From contig NZ_MJLT01000067.1 of NCBI RefSeq assembly GCF_001766675.1, forward strand, positions 45,112 to 109,111: a stretch of 64,000 nucleotides of DNA. The letters run 5' to 3'. Made by a program: the position numbers and the translations under genes. The stretch is from Arthrobacter sp. SW1 (GTDB lineage Bacteria; Actinomycetota; Actinomycetes; Actinomycetales; Micrococcaceae). Below, piece after piece: positions 35,276-44,649 of the stretch (within the stretch, counting starts at the first letter, position 1; the number at the start of each line of letters is the position of its first letter). The notes beneath the pieces are model-generated. The model did not search any database, was not told the origin of the DNA, and saw only the letters and a list, made by a program, of their open reading frames with translations.

Positions 35276-36442
35276 TCACGCCACTCCCAGTTGGTTCCAC
35301 AGGACCATCACCGCGGCGCCGCGCAGGACAATGTCCTGCGGATCTTCGGCTAGCCGGACAGCGAGCGGTTGCGGGTCCTGGTGCAGCAGCCGGGCAAGCA
35401 GAGTCTGCTGCACGGCGTCGAGCAGCGGACCTCCCAGCAGGTGGCGGGGGCCTGCGAGGACCACTTCCGCCAGGTCGAGGACGCCCACCACGGGGGCGAG
35501 GGCGATGGCGAGGCGTTCGCCCGCTTCTTTGTAGACGACGGCGGTGGCAGCTTCCGGGTCTTCGCCCGCCGCGGCGTCGGCCAGGGCGCGCTCCAGGCTG
35601 GGTGCCGACATCCAGGTTTCCAGGCAGCCGGTGCGGCCGCACACGCAGAGTGTGCCGGGGTCCGTGCCCACCGTGACATGGCCGATTTCACCGGCAGCCG
35701 AGTGGGCGCCGCGGGCACGCCGGCCGCCAACGATCACGCCGGAACCGACGCCGCGGCCGATCTTGACGAGGATTTCGTCATCGCAGCCGCCGCCGAAGGT
35801 GTGGTCCGCGTGGACGGCGGCGTCGGCGTCGTTGGAGACGAGGGTGGGCAGGCCGGTGTGCTGCTCCAGCAGTTCGCGCAGCGGCACGTTGCTCCAGCCC
35901 AGGTTGGGTGCGGTGAGGACCACGCCGTCCGCGCTGACGATGCCGGGGCTCCCGACGCCGATGCCCAGCAGCGGCGCGGTGGCCTTGGCCGCGGTGTCCG
36001 CGACGAGGTCCAGGAGCTGTTCGACGACGGCCTGTCCGGTTGCGGCTTTCCCGGTGCCTGCGCCGAGCGGCCGTTCCAGGCTCGCCAGGATGTTGCCGTC
36101 CAGGTCCAGGACCGCGGCACGGAGATCGGATTCGCTGGAGAGGTCCACGCCGATGACCTGCAGGCCCTGGCGGTTGATGTCCACGAGGATGGCGGGCTTG
36201 CCCGGGCGGACCTGGCCGGACTGGCCAAGTTCCACCACGTGCCCGCGTTCCATGAGGTCCGAGACAAGGTCCGAAACGGTGACGCGGGTGAGGCCGAGGG
36301 TGCGGGAGAGGTCTGCGCGGCTCATGGCGCCGGCGGCATGGAGCGTGCGACGGACCAGGGAGAGGTTGTTGGCGCGGCCGTCCGACGGGAGGGTGGCGGC
36401 GCCGGCCCGCTTGCTGTGACCCCGGTCTCGTACGCTTGGCAT
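35276..36442 (-). CDS. ROK-family transcriptional regulator (NagC-like)
   Basis: A 388-residue repressor. The N-terminal winged HTH (MSRADLSRTLGLTRVTVSDL) precedes a ROK sugar-kinase-like domain with the zinc motif CVCGRTGCLE (about residue 270) and the ROK signature region GEIGHVTVG. It is probably induced by an amino sugar and controls the NagZ-NagB genes behind it. A matching inverted-repeat operator lies immediately in front of its own start codon, implying autoregulation. Confidence 0.93.
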   Translation of the reverse strand: MPSVRDRGHSKRAGAATLPSDGRANNLSLVRRTLHAAGAMSRADLSRTLGLTRVTVSDLVSDLMERGHVVELGQSGQVRPGKPAILVDINRQGLQVIGVDLSSESDLRAAVLDLDGNILASLERPLGAGTGKAATGQAVVEQLLDLVADTAAKATAPLLGIGVGSPGIVSADGVVLTAPNLGWSNVPLRELLEQHTGLPTLVSNDADAAVHADHTFGGGCDDEILVKIGRGVGSGVIVGGRRARGAHSAAGEIGHVTVGTDPGTLCVCGRTGCLETWMSAPSLERALADAAAGEDPEAATAVVYKEAGERLAIALAPVVGVLDLAEVVLAGPRHLLGGPLLDAVQQTLLARLLHQDPQPLAVRLAEDPQDIVLRGAAVMVLWNQLGVA

Positions 36443-36446
36443 AGGA

Positions 36447-36465
36447 GTTAGTAAACTCTACTAAC
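36447..36465. promoter_or_regulatory. Probable ROK-repressor operator
   Basis: A perfect inverted repeat, GTTAGTA and TACTAAC around a 5-bp spacer, 4 bp before the start codon of the ROK gene. Size and TTAGTA-type half-sites fit operators of NagC/XylR-like repressors. Binding would block initiation of the amino-sugar operon. Confidence 0.75.
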
Positions 36466-36517
36466 AATCAAAGGTCAAGGGGTTCCGAGGCGCCCGCTCC
36501 AAGGGCGAAACCCTGGT

Positions 36518-36677
36518 GGTTGAGCTTGTCGAAACCCGAAACCCGGATCTCGACAGGCTCGATCACCGGGGTTGAGCTTGTCGAAACCGAAACCCGGATC
36601 TCGACAGGCTCGATCACCGGGGTTGAGCTTGTCGAAACCGAAACCCGGATCTCGACAGGCTCGATCACCGGGGTTGA
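36518..36677. repeat. Tandem array of a 51/52-bp REP-like unit (three full copies plus a partial)
   Basis: Units start at 36518, 36570, 36621 and 36672 with GGTTGAGC (the last partial). Each unit contains GAGCTTGTCGA and its near-complement TCGACAGGCTC, so each can fold into a hairpin. The units are almost identical. The array supplies the stop codon of the MFS gene at 36665. Confidence 0.92.
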
Positions 36678-38071
36678 GGTACGACGGCGATCGCGGCCTC
36701 TGCGGGCGCCTTCACCGGCAGGAGGACCAACAGTCCAGCGAGCAGCACCACCATGATGCCGAGGATTCCCCACCGCTGCGCCTCGCCGGCGGCCACCAGG
36801 GGAGTGGCGATGGCGATGCACAGCGTGAACAGGGTGGGCGCCAGGAAACTGACGGCCCGGCCCGTGGTGGCGTACAGGCCGAAGAGTTCCCCGGATTCGC
36901 CCTCGGGCGCCAGGCGGGCCAGGTAGGCGCGGGACGAGGCCTGGGCCGGGCCCACGAACAGGCACAGCAGCAGGCCAAACACCCAGAACGTGGTGCTGCC
37001 GCTCCAGGCCGAGCCGAACAGGGAGTAGTCCCCGTTGCCGAGGACCAGGATGGCGGTCCCGGCCACCAGCAGGCCCAGCAGGGAAATGATGATCACGGCC
37101 TTCGGCCCGATCCGGTCATCCAGCAGGCCGCCGATGATGGCGCCCACCGCGGCCACCACGTTGCCGAAGATCGCGAAGAAGATGACTTCCTTGAGCTCGA
37201 AACCGAAGGTGCCGGCCGCGATCACGCCGCCGAAGGTGAAGACCGCGGCCAGGCCGTCGCGGAAGACGGCGCTGGCCAGCAGGAAGAAGATGGTGTGAGG
37301 GCTGGTCTTGTAGATGGCGGCAATCCTGCGGAACAACAGCCGGTAGGAGGCCAGGAAACCCAGCCGTTCCCGGGCGGGCCGGGCGGGAAGCTCCGGGACT
37401 GCGAACATCACCGGCAGCGCAAAGATGAAGAACCACAAAGCCGAGAACACGGCCACCAGCCGGATGTTCAAGCCATCCGCGGTCTCCGCCCCGAACCACT
37501 CGAAGGAGGGCTGGACGAACAGCTGCAGCACGGCCAGCAGCGCCACGATCCCGCCCAGGTAGCCCATGCCCCAGCCGAAGCCGCTCACCTTGCCGATGTT
37601 GGCCGGCGTCGAGATCTGCGCGAGCATCGCGTTGTAGTTGACCCCGGCGAACTCGAAGAACACATTGCCCAGCGCGATCAGGGAGACGCCCAGCAGCAGG
37701 AACTCCGGGCGCGGAAACACGAAGAAGCACAGCGCGGTCAGCACTGCCACAAGTGCCGTATTCACGCCGAGCCACAGCTTGCGCCGCCCGCCGGCGTCGG
37801 AGCGCTGCCCGGTGATCGGAGCGAGCAGCGCGATGGCGGCACCCGCGATGGCGAGGGCGCCGCCCAATGCGGCGGACGCGGCGTCCTCCCCGCCGAAGGC
37901 GTTGGAGGTGAGGTACACCGTGAAGACGAAGGTGGTCATGACGGCGTTGAAGGCCGCCGATCCCCAGTCCCAGGAGGCCCAGGCCAGGATGCGTCCCTTG
38001 GTGGAGGAAGTGCTGCCGGAGGCCAGCTCCGAGGCCGGCTTGGATGCGTCGGGAACCGCTGCGGTGTCCAT
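36665..38071 (-). CDS. MFS transporter, UMF1/Atg22-like
   Basis: A 468-residue protein with about twelve membrane helices; the start at 38071 (MDTAAVPDASKPA) avoids an unlikely upstream extension. The UMF1 pattern is seen in WASWDWGSAAFNAVMTTFVF near the start and NVFFEFAGVNYNAML in the middle. Bacterial members are thought to export amino acids or other metabolites. The final few codons and the stop fall inside the REP-like array, so the natural C-terminus may have been altered by repeat insertion or growth. Confidence 0.88.
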   Translation of the reverse strand: MDTAAVPDASKPASELASGSTSSTKGRILAWASWDWGSAAFNAVMTTFVFTVYLTSNAFGGEDAASAALGGALAIAGAAIALLAPITGQRSDAGGRRKLWLGVNTALVAVLTALCFFVFPRPEFLLLGVSLIALGNVFFEFAGVNYNAMLAQISTPANIGKVSGFGWGMGYLGGIVALLAVLQLFVQPSFEWFGAETADGLNIRLVAVFSALWFFIFALPVMFAVPELPARPARERLGFLASYRLLFRRIAAIYKTSPHTIFFLLASAVFRDGLAAVFTFGGVIAAGTFGFELKEVIFFAIFGNVVAAVGAIIGGLLDDRIGPKAVIIISLLGLLVAGTAILVLGNGDYSLFGSAWSGSTTFWVFGLLLCLFVGPAQASSRAYLARLAPEGESGELFGLYATTGRAVSFLAPTLFTLCIAIATPLVAAGEAQRWGILGIMVVLLAGLLVLLPVKAPAEAAIAVVPQPR

Positions 38072-38206
38072 GGTGTGAATGCTATCGGCCCGGGGTGACG
38101 AAATCTGATTGTCACAGCCGATTGATAAACTGTTCGGACTGAACCCAACGTAGAACCGCCGGCTCCAACTCTTTGACAACTTTCATCCTGATTTGCGGAG
38201 ATAACA

Positions 38207-41200
38207 GTGATCACAGTCCTTGCCGTGACCTTTGCAGCGGCTGCTGTGGCGCCCTGGATCTTCCGGAAAATCGGGCGGAGCGCGTTCTACGTCCTGGCGG
38301 CCGTTCCCGCGGCATCACTCGCCTGGCTGATTGCCCAATACGGCCGGGTGTACAGCGGCGGAAAGACCGGCGGCTTCATCGAAGAGCACGCACCATGGAT
38401 TCCCGAACTCAAGCTTGAATTCGCCTTCCGCATGGACGTCCTGTCCTGGGTGATGTCCCTGCTGGTCCTCGGCGTCGGCACCTTGGTGCTGGTCTATTGC
38501 GCCCGCTATTTCAAGGACAAGGACAGCTACCTCGGCGGTTTCGGCGCGCAGCTGCTGGCCTTCGCCGGCGCCATGTTCGGCCTGGTCACCGCGGACGACC
38601 TCCTGATGATGTTCATCTTCTGGGAACTCACCACGGTGCTGTCCTACCTGCTCATCGGCTACGCCCGCACCCGCCTGTCCGCCCGCCGCTCGGCATTGCA
38701 GGCCCTCATCGTCACCACGGCCGGCGGACTCGCGATGCTCATCGGGCTCATCATCCTCGGCCAGTCCGCGGGCAGCTACCGGATCTCGGAGATCCTCGCG
38801 CGAACCGGCGAGCTCTTCGCCGGGCCCGCCCAGGGCGCGGTGAGCGCCGCCGTCGTGCTCATCCTGGCCGGCGCGGTGACGAAGTCCGCGCTGCTGCCCT
38901 TCCACTTCTGGCTCCCCGGGGCCATGGCTGCGCCCACGCCCGTGAGCGCCTACCTGCACGCCGCCGCGATGGTGAAGGCGGGCATCTACATCGTGGCCCG
39001 CCTGGCGCCGGGCTTCAGCGAAAGCCCGCTGTGGCTGCCCCTCGTGCTGGGCCTCGGCCTGGGCACCATGCTGCTGGGCGGCTACCGGGCGCTGCGGCAG
39101 ACCGACATCAAACTCATCCTGGCCTACGGCACCGTCAGCCAGCTCGGCTTCCTCACCATGGTGCTTGGCCTGGGACGCCCCGACGCCGCGCTTGCCGGCC
39201 TCGCGCTGCTGCTTGCCCACGGCCTGTTCAAGGCGGCGCTGTTCCTGGTGGTGGGCATCATCGACCACCAGTCCGGAACCCGCGACATCCGCAAGCTCTC
39301 CGGCGTCTACAAGTCTTCCCGCGCGCTCGCCATCACCGCCGCGCTCGCCGCTGCCTCCATGGCGGGCGTGCCGCCGCTGGCCGGATTCGTGGCGAAGGAA
39401 TCGGTGTTCGAAGCGTTCGTTCATTACAGCGCCGATCCCCTCTCCGGCGTGTGGGGCGCGGTGCTGCTGGGGGGTCTAGTGCTGGGCTCCGTGCTCACCT
39501 TCGCCTACACCGCCCGCTTCATGTGGGGTGCCTTCGCCACCAAGCCCGGCGTGGAGCGTACCCCTTTCAAGCCCATCCGGCTGTCCTTCCTCGCCGCCCC
39601 CGCCATCCTGAGCCTGGTGAGCCTGGCATACGGCCTGTGGCCGGTTCCGGTGGACGCCTGGATCCAGCCGTACGCGGCGCTTTTCATCCCAGCGCACGAC
39701 GCCGGAACTTCCGTTCCTGAAGCAGGGCACCTTGCGCTGTGGCACGGACTGACGCCCGCCCTGGGGCTGACCGCGGTCACCTTCGCCGCCGGCCTCGCCA
39801 TGTTCTACTGGCGCAACGCGGTCTCGCGGGCGCAGGAGCGCGTGCCTGACTGGGTGGACGGCGACCGCGCCTACCAGAACACGATCGGTGCGCTGGACGA
39901 CGTCGCCGTCTGGGTCACGGGCCGCACCCAGCGCGGTTCGCTGTACTTCTACCTGGCCGTGATCCTGAGCGTGGCTTTCGTGGTGCCGCTGAGCGTGCTG
40001 ATCGTGTCCAACAAGCCCCTTCCCGGCGGCCTCTACCTGGTGGATCCGAACTCGCCCCTGCAACTCGTGGCCGCCGCGGGGATCATCGCCGGCGCCCTGG
40101 CAGCGGTGCGCGCCAACAAGCGCTTCCTCGCGGTGCTCATGGTCTCGGTGACCGGCTACGGAATTGCCCTGATGTTCGCGCTGCAGGGCGCCCCGGACCT
40201 CGCCCTGACCCAGATGCTGGTGGAAACGATCATCCTGGTGGCCTTCGTCCTGGCCATGCGCAGCCTGCCCGCCGAACTACGGGACCGCACCGGCGGCAAG
40301 TACCGGGTGGTGCGCATCATCATCGGCGCCGCGTTCGGCATCACCATGATCTTCGTGGCCATCTACGCCATGGGTGCGCGCGTTGCCGATCCTGTCTCCC
40401 TGGCCTTCCCGCAGCTGGCCTATGAAGGCGGCGGTGGCCTGAACGTGGTCAACGTGACGCTCGTGGACATCCGGGCCTGGGACACCTTCGGCGAGATCTC
40501 CGTGCTCGCCGTCGCCGCCACGGGCGTCGCGAGCCTGATCTTCATCCGCAGCCGCGGCGAGCGGATCACCCGGGCCGCCGCCATGCCGGACGGCACCGTG
40601 GGGCGCCGTTCCGCCGTCGGGAACGATTCGAAGGAACACGCCTCGCTGCATGTGGCGCGCAGGTTCGCCGGCAAGGCCGGGGACCCCTGGCTGGTGGCCG
40701 GCCGCACGCTCGCCCCCGAGCGGCGCTCCATCATCTTCGAAGTGGTCACGCGGCTGATTTTCCACTCGATGATCATCTTCTCCGTGTACCTGCTGCTGGC
40801 CGGGCACAACCTGCCGGGCGGCGGTTTCGCGGGCGGACTCCTGGCCGGGCTCGCGCTCACGGTGCGTTACCTCGCCGGCGGCCGCTTCGAGCTGCGGGAG
40901 GCCGCTCCCATCAGCGCCGGCATGCTGCTCGGCACGGGCCTGGCACTGGCGGCGTTGACCGGGTTGGTTCCGCTGTTCCTTGGCGGCCAGGTGTTCCAGA
41001 GCGCCATCATCCAGTTCTGGCTGCCGGTGTTCGGGGACATCAAGTTCGTCACCTCCACTCTGTTCGATATCGGCGTGTACCTGGTGGTGGTCGGCCTGGC
41101 GCTCGATGTCCTGCGCAGCCTCGGCGCCGAAATCGATGAACACTTCGAAGAAACCGCGGCGGGAGATTCCGCAGGGCTCGCCGGACCGGCGGACGGCCCC

Positions 41201-41290
41201 GTGGAGATGCCCGCGGAAAGCAGCGAAACAGACACTCCTGAAAACGGCGAGACGGCACTGGCCACCGGAAGCGAAAGGGACAACGCATGA
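38207..41290 (+). CDS. mrpA: Na+/H+ antiporter subunit A (MrpA fused to MrpB)
   Basis: The largest subunit of the Mrp complex, which exchanges cytoplasmic Na+ for external protons and supports pH and salt tolerance. A GTG start at 38207 follows GGAG. Residues 1 to about 770 form the NuoL-like MrpA core (FIFWELTTVLSYLLIGY; KSALLPFHFWLPGAMAAPTP; HGLFKAALFLVVGIIDHQSG) with the MrpA extension. The last roughly 250 residues are an MrpB domain (HSMIIFSVYLLLAGHNLPGG). The 1027-residue size shows the A-B fusion. It overlaps mrpC by an ATGA. Confidence 0.95.
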   Translation: MITVLAVTFAAAAVAPWIFRKIGRSAFYVLAAVPAASLAWLIAQYGRVYSGGKTGGFIEEHAPWIPELKLEFAFRMDVLSWVMSLLVLGVGTLVLVYCARYFKDKDSYLGGFGAQLLAFAGAMFGLVTADDLLMMFIFWELTTVLSYLLIGYARTRLSARRSALQALIVTTAGGLAMLIGLIILGQSAGSYRISEILARTGELFAGPAQGAVSAAVVLILAGAVTKSALLPFHFWLPGAMAAPTPVSAYLHAAAMVKAGIYIVARLAPGFSESPLWLPLVLGLGLGTMLLGGYRALRQTDIKLILAYGTVSQLGFLTMVLGLGRPDAALAGLALLLAHGLFKAALFLVVGIIDHQSGTRDIRKLSGVYKSSRALAITAALAAASMAGVPPLAGFVAKESVFEAFVHYSADPLSGVWGAVLLGGLVLGSVLTFAYTARFMWGAFATKPGVERTPFKPIRLSFLAAPAILSLVSLAYGLWPVPVDAWIQPYAALFIPAHDAGTSVPEAGHLALWHGLTPALGLTAVTFAAGLAMFYWRNAVSRAQERVPDWVDGDRAYQNTIGALDDVAVWVTGRTQRGSLYFYLAVILSVAFVVPLSVLIVSNKPLPGGLYLVDPNSPLQLVAAAGIIAGALAAVRANKRFLAVLMVSVTGYGIALMFALQGAPDLALTQMLVETIILVAFVLAMRSLPAELRDRTGGKYRVVRIIIGAAFGITMIFVAIYAMGARVADPVSLAFPQLAYEGGGGLNVVNVTLVDIRAWDTFGEISVLAVAATGVASLIFIRSRGERITRAAAMPDGTVGRRSAVGNDSKEHASLHVARRFAGKAGDPWLVAGRTLAPERRSIIFEVVTRLIFHSMIIFSVYLLLAGHNLPGGGFAGGLLAGLALTVRYLAGGRFELREAAPISAGMLLGTGLALAALTGLVPLFLGGQVFQSAIIQFWLPVFGDIKFVTSTLFDIGVYLVVVGLALDVLRSLGAEIDEHFEETAAGDSAGLAGPADGPVEMPAESSETDTPENGETALATGSERDNA

Positions 41291-41790
41291 GCGTCAATCT
41301 GACCCTTTTGCTGGTGATGGGCGTGCTGTACGCCTGCGGGATCTACCTGATCCTGGAACGCAGCCTCACCCGGGTGCTGCTGGGGCTGGTGCTGCTGGCC
41401 AACGCCACCAACCTGCTGATCCTGGCCACCGGCGGGTACGCGGGCCTGGCGCCGTTGTTCTCCAAGGGCACCGACCCCCGCGACTACAACGATCCGCTGC
41501 CGCAAGCCCTGATCCTGACCTCGATCGTGATCTCCTTCGCGGTGACCGCGTTCATGCTCGGCATCATCTACCGCACCTGGGCCCTCGCCCGGCAGGACGA
41601 CATCCAGGACGACGTCGAAGACCGCCGCGTGGCCCAGACCCCCAGCTACGACGCCGAGGACGACGCCGAGGTCCCGCAGGAAACCTCGGAGTTCCCGCTC
41701 GCTGCGGTCGCCGCCGGGCATACCCCGGAGGACCCGGAACCCGGCGGAGAAGCGCCACTGAACGACGACGAAGGAGGGGGACCGCGATGA
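41287..41790 (+). CDS. mrpC: Na+/H+ antiporter subunit C
   Basis: NuoK-like membrane subunit with three hydrophobic helices (YACGIYLILERSLTRVLLGL; ALILTSIVISFAVTAFMLG). It starts in the mrpA stop (ATGA) and ends in the mrpD start. At 167 residues it is longer than the usual 110-120 because of a cytoplasmic acidic tail rich in Glu, Asp and Pro. Confidence 0.94.
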   Translation: MSVNLTLLLVMGVLYACGIYLILERSLTRVLLGLVLLANATNLLILATGGYAGLAPLFSKGTDPRDYNDPLPQALILTSIVISFAVTAFMLGIIYRTWALARQDDIQDDVEDRRVAQTPSYDAEDDAEVPQETSEFPLAAVAAGHTPEDPEPGGEAPLNDDEGGGPR

Positions 41791-43379
41791 ACGCAGCAAG
41801 CCTGGCGCCGCTCGCCGTCGTCCTTCCGATCCTGGGTGCCGCCCTCACCTTCGCGCTCAACCGGAATCCGGTGGCACAGCGGACCGTAAGCATCGGCCTG
41901 CTGGCCGCGACCCTGCTGCTTGAATGCTGGCTCCTGGCCGCCGTCTGGACTACGGGAACCGCGTCCGTGACCCTGGGCGGTTGGCTGCCGCCGTTCGGCG
42001 TGGTGATGGTGGTGGACCAGTTCTCCTCGCTGATGCTGGTGGTGTCCTCCGTAATCAGCCTGGCCGTGCTCGTCTACGCCACCGGGCAGGGCATGGCCGA
42101 CGGCGACCAGGAAGCGCCGGTCTCGATCTTCCACCCCACCTACCTGATCCTGGTGGCCGGGGTGTCCAACGCCTTCCTCACCGGCGATCTCTTCAACCTC
42201 TATGTGGGCTTCGAGATCCTGCTGACGGCAAGCTACGTGCTCATGACCCTGGGCGGCACCGGGCCGCGTATCCGGGCCGGCGTCACCTATGTGGTGGTGT
42301 CTGTGGTGTCCTCGGTGCTGTTCCTGATCGCAATCGCCATGATCTACGGCGCCACGGGAACCATCACCATGGCCGACCTCGCCGTGAAGCTCGCCGAACT
42401 GGACCCCGTCACCCGGAACCTCCTGCACGTCATGCTGTTGGTGGCCTTCGGCATCAAGGCCGCCGTGTTCCCGCTGTCCTTCTGGCTGCCGGACTCGTAC
42501 CCCACCGCGCCCGCGCCGGTCACGGCCGTGTTCGCCGGCCTGCTCACCAAGGTGGGCGTCTACGCCATGGTCCGCACCGAAACCCTCCTCTTCCCGGGAG
42601 ACACCCTCAATACTCCGCTCATGGTGGTGGCCCTCCTAACGATGGTGGTGGGCATCCTGGGTGCCCTCGCGCAGAGCGACATCAAACGTCTGCTTTCCTT
42701 CACCTTGGTCAGCCATATCGGCTACATGGTGTTCGGCCTGGCCATGTCCTCGGTCACCGGGCTCGCCGCCGCCGTGTTCTACGTGGCGCACCACATCACC
42801 GTGCAGACCAGCCTCTTCTTGGTGACGGGCCTGATCGAACGCCGCGGCGGCAGCTCCTCCATGGACCGGCTGGGCGGGCTGGCCAAGCTCTCCCCGCTGC
42901 TGGCCCTGCTCTTCTTCGTGCCCGCGATGAACCTGGCCGGCATCCCGCCGTTCTCCGGCTTCCTGGGCAAGCTCGGCCTCCTGCAGGCCGGCATGGAACT
43001 GGGCACCCCGCTGGCCATCACCCTGGTGGCGGGCGGTGTGCTCACCAGCCTGCTCACCCTCCTGGCGATCGCCCGCGTGTGGAACCGCGCCTTCTGGCGC
43101 AAGCCCGAGGACGCCGAATACCCGGACCCCATCCTGAAAGACACCGCCGCAGTCGGCCTTCTTCCGCGGACCATGGTGGGCCCGACGGCGGCACTGGTGG
43201 TTTTCGGGGTTGCCCTCACCGTGTTTGCCGGGCCGCTTTTCCAGCTGGCCGGCAATTCCGCGGAGCAGATGCTGGACCGCACGGCGTACATCCAATCGGT
43301 GCTGGGCCCTGAGGTGACGGTGCCGGGGATCGCGGCGCCGGGCAGTTCCGGGCCTTCAATCCAGGGAGGCGCGAAATGA
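41787..43379 (+). CDS. mrpD: Na+/H+ antiporter subunit D
   Basis: NuoM/NuoN-like proton-channel subunit with about fourteen helices. The ATG at 41787 overlaps the mrpC stop and has GGAGGGGG upstream, which rules out a much longer frame reading in from mrpA. The 530-residue product has the family residues in NLYVGFEILLTASYVLM (key Glu) and KAAVFPLSFWLPDSYPTAP (key Lys), and HHITVQTSLFLVTGLIERR. Confidence 0.95.
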   Translation: MNAASLAPLAVVLPILGAALTFALNRNPVAQRTVSIGLLAATLLLECWLLAAVWTTGTASVTLGGWLPPFGVVMVVDQFSSLMLVVSSVISLAVLVYATGQGMADGDQEAPVSIFHPTYLILVAGVSNAFLTGDLFNLYVGFEILLTASYVLMTLGGTGPRIRAGVTYVVVSVVSSVLFLIAIAMIYGATGTITMADLAVKLAELDPVTRNLLHVMLLVAFGIKAAVFPLSFWLPDSYPTAPAPVTAVFAGLLTKVGVYAMVRTETLLFPGDTLNTPLMVVALLTMVVGILGALAQSDIKRLLSFTLVSHIGYMVFGLAMSSVTGLAAAVFYVAHHITVQTSLFLVTGLIERRGGSSSMDRLGGLAKLSPLLALLFFVPAMNLAGIPPFSGFLGKLGLLQAGMELGTPLAITLVAGGVLTSLLTLLAIARVWNRAFWRKPEDAEYPDPILKDTAAVGLLPRTMVGPTAALVVFGVALTVFAGPLFQLAGNSAEQMLDRTAYIQSVLGPEVTVPGIAAPGSSGPSIQGGAK

Positions 43380-43957
43380 GCCGCAAGCCGATCTCCCTCC
43401 GCACCGAGCTGCCCCTGCTGATCTGGCTCGTCATCGTCTGGGGTGCCCTGTGGCGCGACTTCAGCCCGGGCAACCTGCTCTTCGGGGCGTTGATCGCCGT
43501 GGTGGTGGCCAGGATCTTCTACCTGCCGCCGGTGGAACTGAGCGGCCGATTCAACGTCCTCCGCGCCATCCCGTTCGCACTGGTGTTCCTCGCCAAAGTG
43601 GTGGCAGCGAGCTGCCAGGTCATCTACCTGGCGGTGGCCAAAGGGCCCAAGGTGGTGAACGCCGTCGTCGAAGTTCCGCTCCGGAGCCATTCGGACCTGA
43701 TGGTGACCGCCACCGGCCACGTCATCTCGCTGATCCCGGGCTCGCTGGTGGTGGAGGTGGACCGATCCACGTCCACGCTGTACATCCACGGCCTGGACAT
43801 CCGGGACGAGGCCGACGCCGCCAAGCTCTGCAAGGAAGTCCAGGACACCGAGGCAGGGCTGATCAGGATCATGGGCAGCAAGGCGGAGCTTGCTGCGCTG
43901 GAGGCCGAAACCGCCCCGCCCGCCCCGCCCGCCCATACGAAAGGAGAGACGCCGTGA
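43376..43957 (+). CDS. mrpE: Na+/H+ antiporter subunit E
   Basis: A 193-residue membrane subunit, start overlapping the mrpD stop (ATGA). Two to three N-terminal helices (LLIWLVIVWGALWRDFSPG; FNVLRAIPFALVFLAKVV) are followed by the soluble MrpE domain (HVISLIPGSLVVEVDRSTST; YIHGLDIRDE). Needed for complex assembly in characterised Mrp systems. The tail is Ala/Pro-rich. Confidence 0.94.
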   Translation: MSRKPISLRTELPLLIWLVIVWGALWRDFSPGNLLFGALIAVVVARIFYLPPVELSGRFNVLRAIPFALVFLAKVVAASCQVIYLAVAKGPKVVNAVVEVPLRSHSDLMVTATGHVISLIPGSLVVEVDRSTSTLYIHGLDIRDEADAAKLCKEVQDTEAGLIRIMGSKAELAALEAETAPPAPPAHTKGETP

Positions 43958-44232
43958 AGGACATCGTCTTGATCGCGACGGCGGTGATCCTCACCTTGGC
44001 CGCTGCCGGGGCAATCGTGCGGATCGCCGTCGGGCCGTCCCTGCTTGACCGGGTGCTGGCGTCCGACGTGCTGCTGGGCATCGTGGGCGCCGCGCTGGCG
44101 ATCGACATGGCCGTCAACCGGCACCTGAACAACCTGGTGCTCCTGGTGGCGCTGACGCTGATCGGCTTCATCGGATCGGTGACCGTTGCCCGCTTCGTCT
44201 CGGACCGGAGGGGCCAGGCCAATGACTCCTGA
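43954..44232 (+). CDS. mrpF: Na+/H+ antiporter subunit F
   Basis: A 92-residue membrane subunit with three helices. The GTG at 43954 overlaps the mrpE TGA. The conserved core is IVRIAVGPSLLDRVLASDVL, followed by NNLVLLVALTLIGFIGSV. Its end overlaps the mrpG start by about ten bases. Confidence 0.93.
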   Translation: MKDIVLIATAVILTLAAAGAIVRIAVGPSLLDRVLASDVLLGIVGAALAIDMAVNRHLNNLVLLVALTLIGFIGSVTVARFVSDRRGQANDS

Positions 44233-44632
44233 TGCCACCGGCGTGGATGCCGTGATCGATGCCGTGACCGCCGTGTTCCTGGTGCTGGGCGCGTTGATGT
44301 CGCTGACCGCCACGATCGGCCTGCTGCGTTTCCCGGACCTGATGAGCCGCATGCACGCCGCCACCAAGCCGCAGGTACTGGGCTTGTTCCTGCTGCTCGC
44401 CGGAATCGGCCTGCAGATGCGGCAGTGGTGGGTGTGGCCCGTGCTCGCCGTGGCCTGGATCTTCCAGCTGCTCACCGTGCCGGTCTCCGCGCATATGGTG
44501 GGCCGCGCCGGTTACCGGACCAAACACCTGCACCCGGAACTGCTCAGCGTGGACGAACTCGAAGCCGTGGTGCGGCGGGCGGCCAGCGAGCAGGAAGAAC
44601 AAACGGAAGCAGGCGCCCCGAAGGACCGCTAG
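44222..44632 (+). CDS. mrpG: Na+/H+ antiporter subunit G
   Basis: A 136-residue last subunit of the operon with three helices and the typical GLLRFPDLMSRMHAATKPQV motif. Its ATG at 44222 lies inside the end of mrpF. The C-terminal tail is charged. The repeat element at 44650-44780 begins 18 bp after the stop, where a transcription terminator would be expected. Confidence 0.93.
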   Translation: MTPDATGVDAVIDAVTAVFLVLGALMSLTATIGLLRFPDLMSRMHAATKPQVLGLFLLLAGIGLQMRQWWVWPVLAVAWIFQLLTVPVSAHMVGRAGYRTKHLHPELLSVDELEAVVRRAASEQEEQTEAGAPKDR

Positions 44633-44649
44633 GCGTCGCTCCTGCCAGC

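Noticed and set aside
36518..36677. Possible CRISPR array
   Set aside because: Units are contiguous near-identical copies without unique spacers, and no cas genes are present.
40277..41143. 288-codon minus-strand frame in mrpA
   Set aside because: Antisense shadow of a well-supported membrane protein gene.
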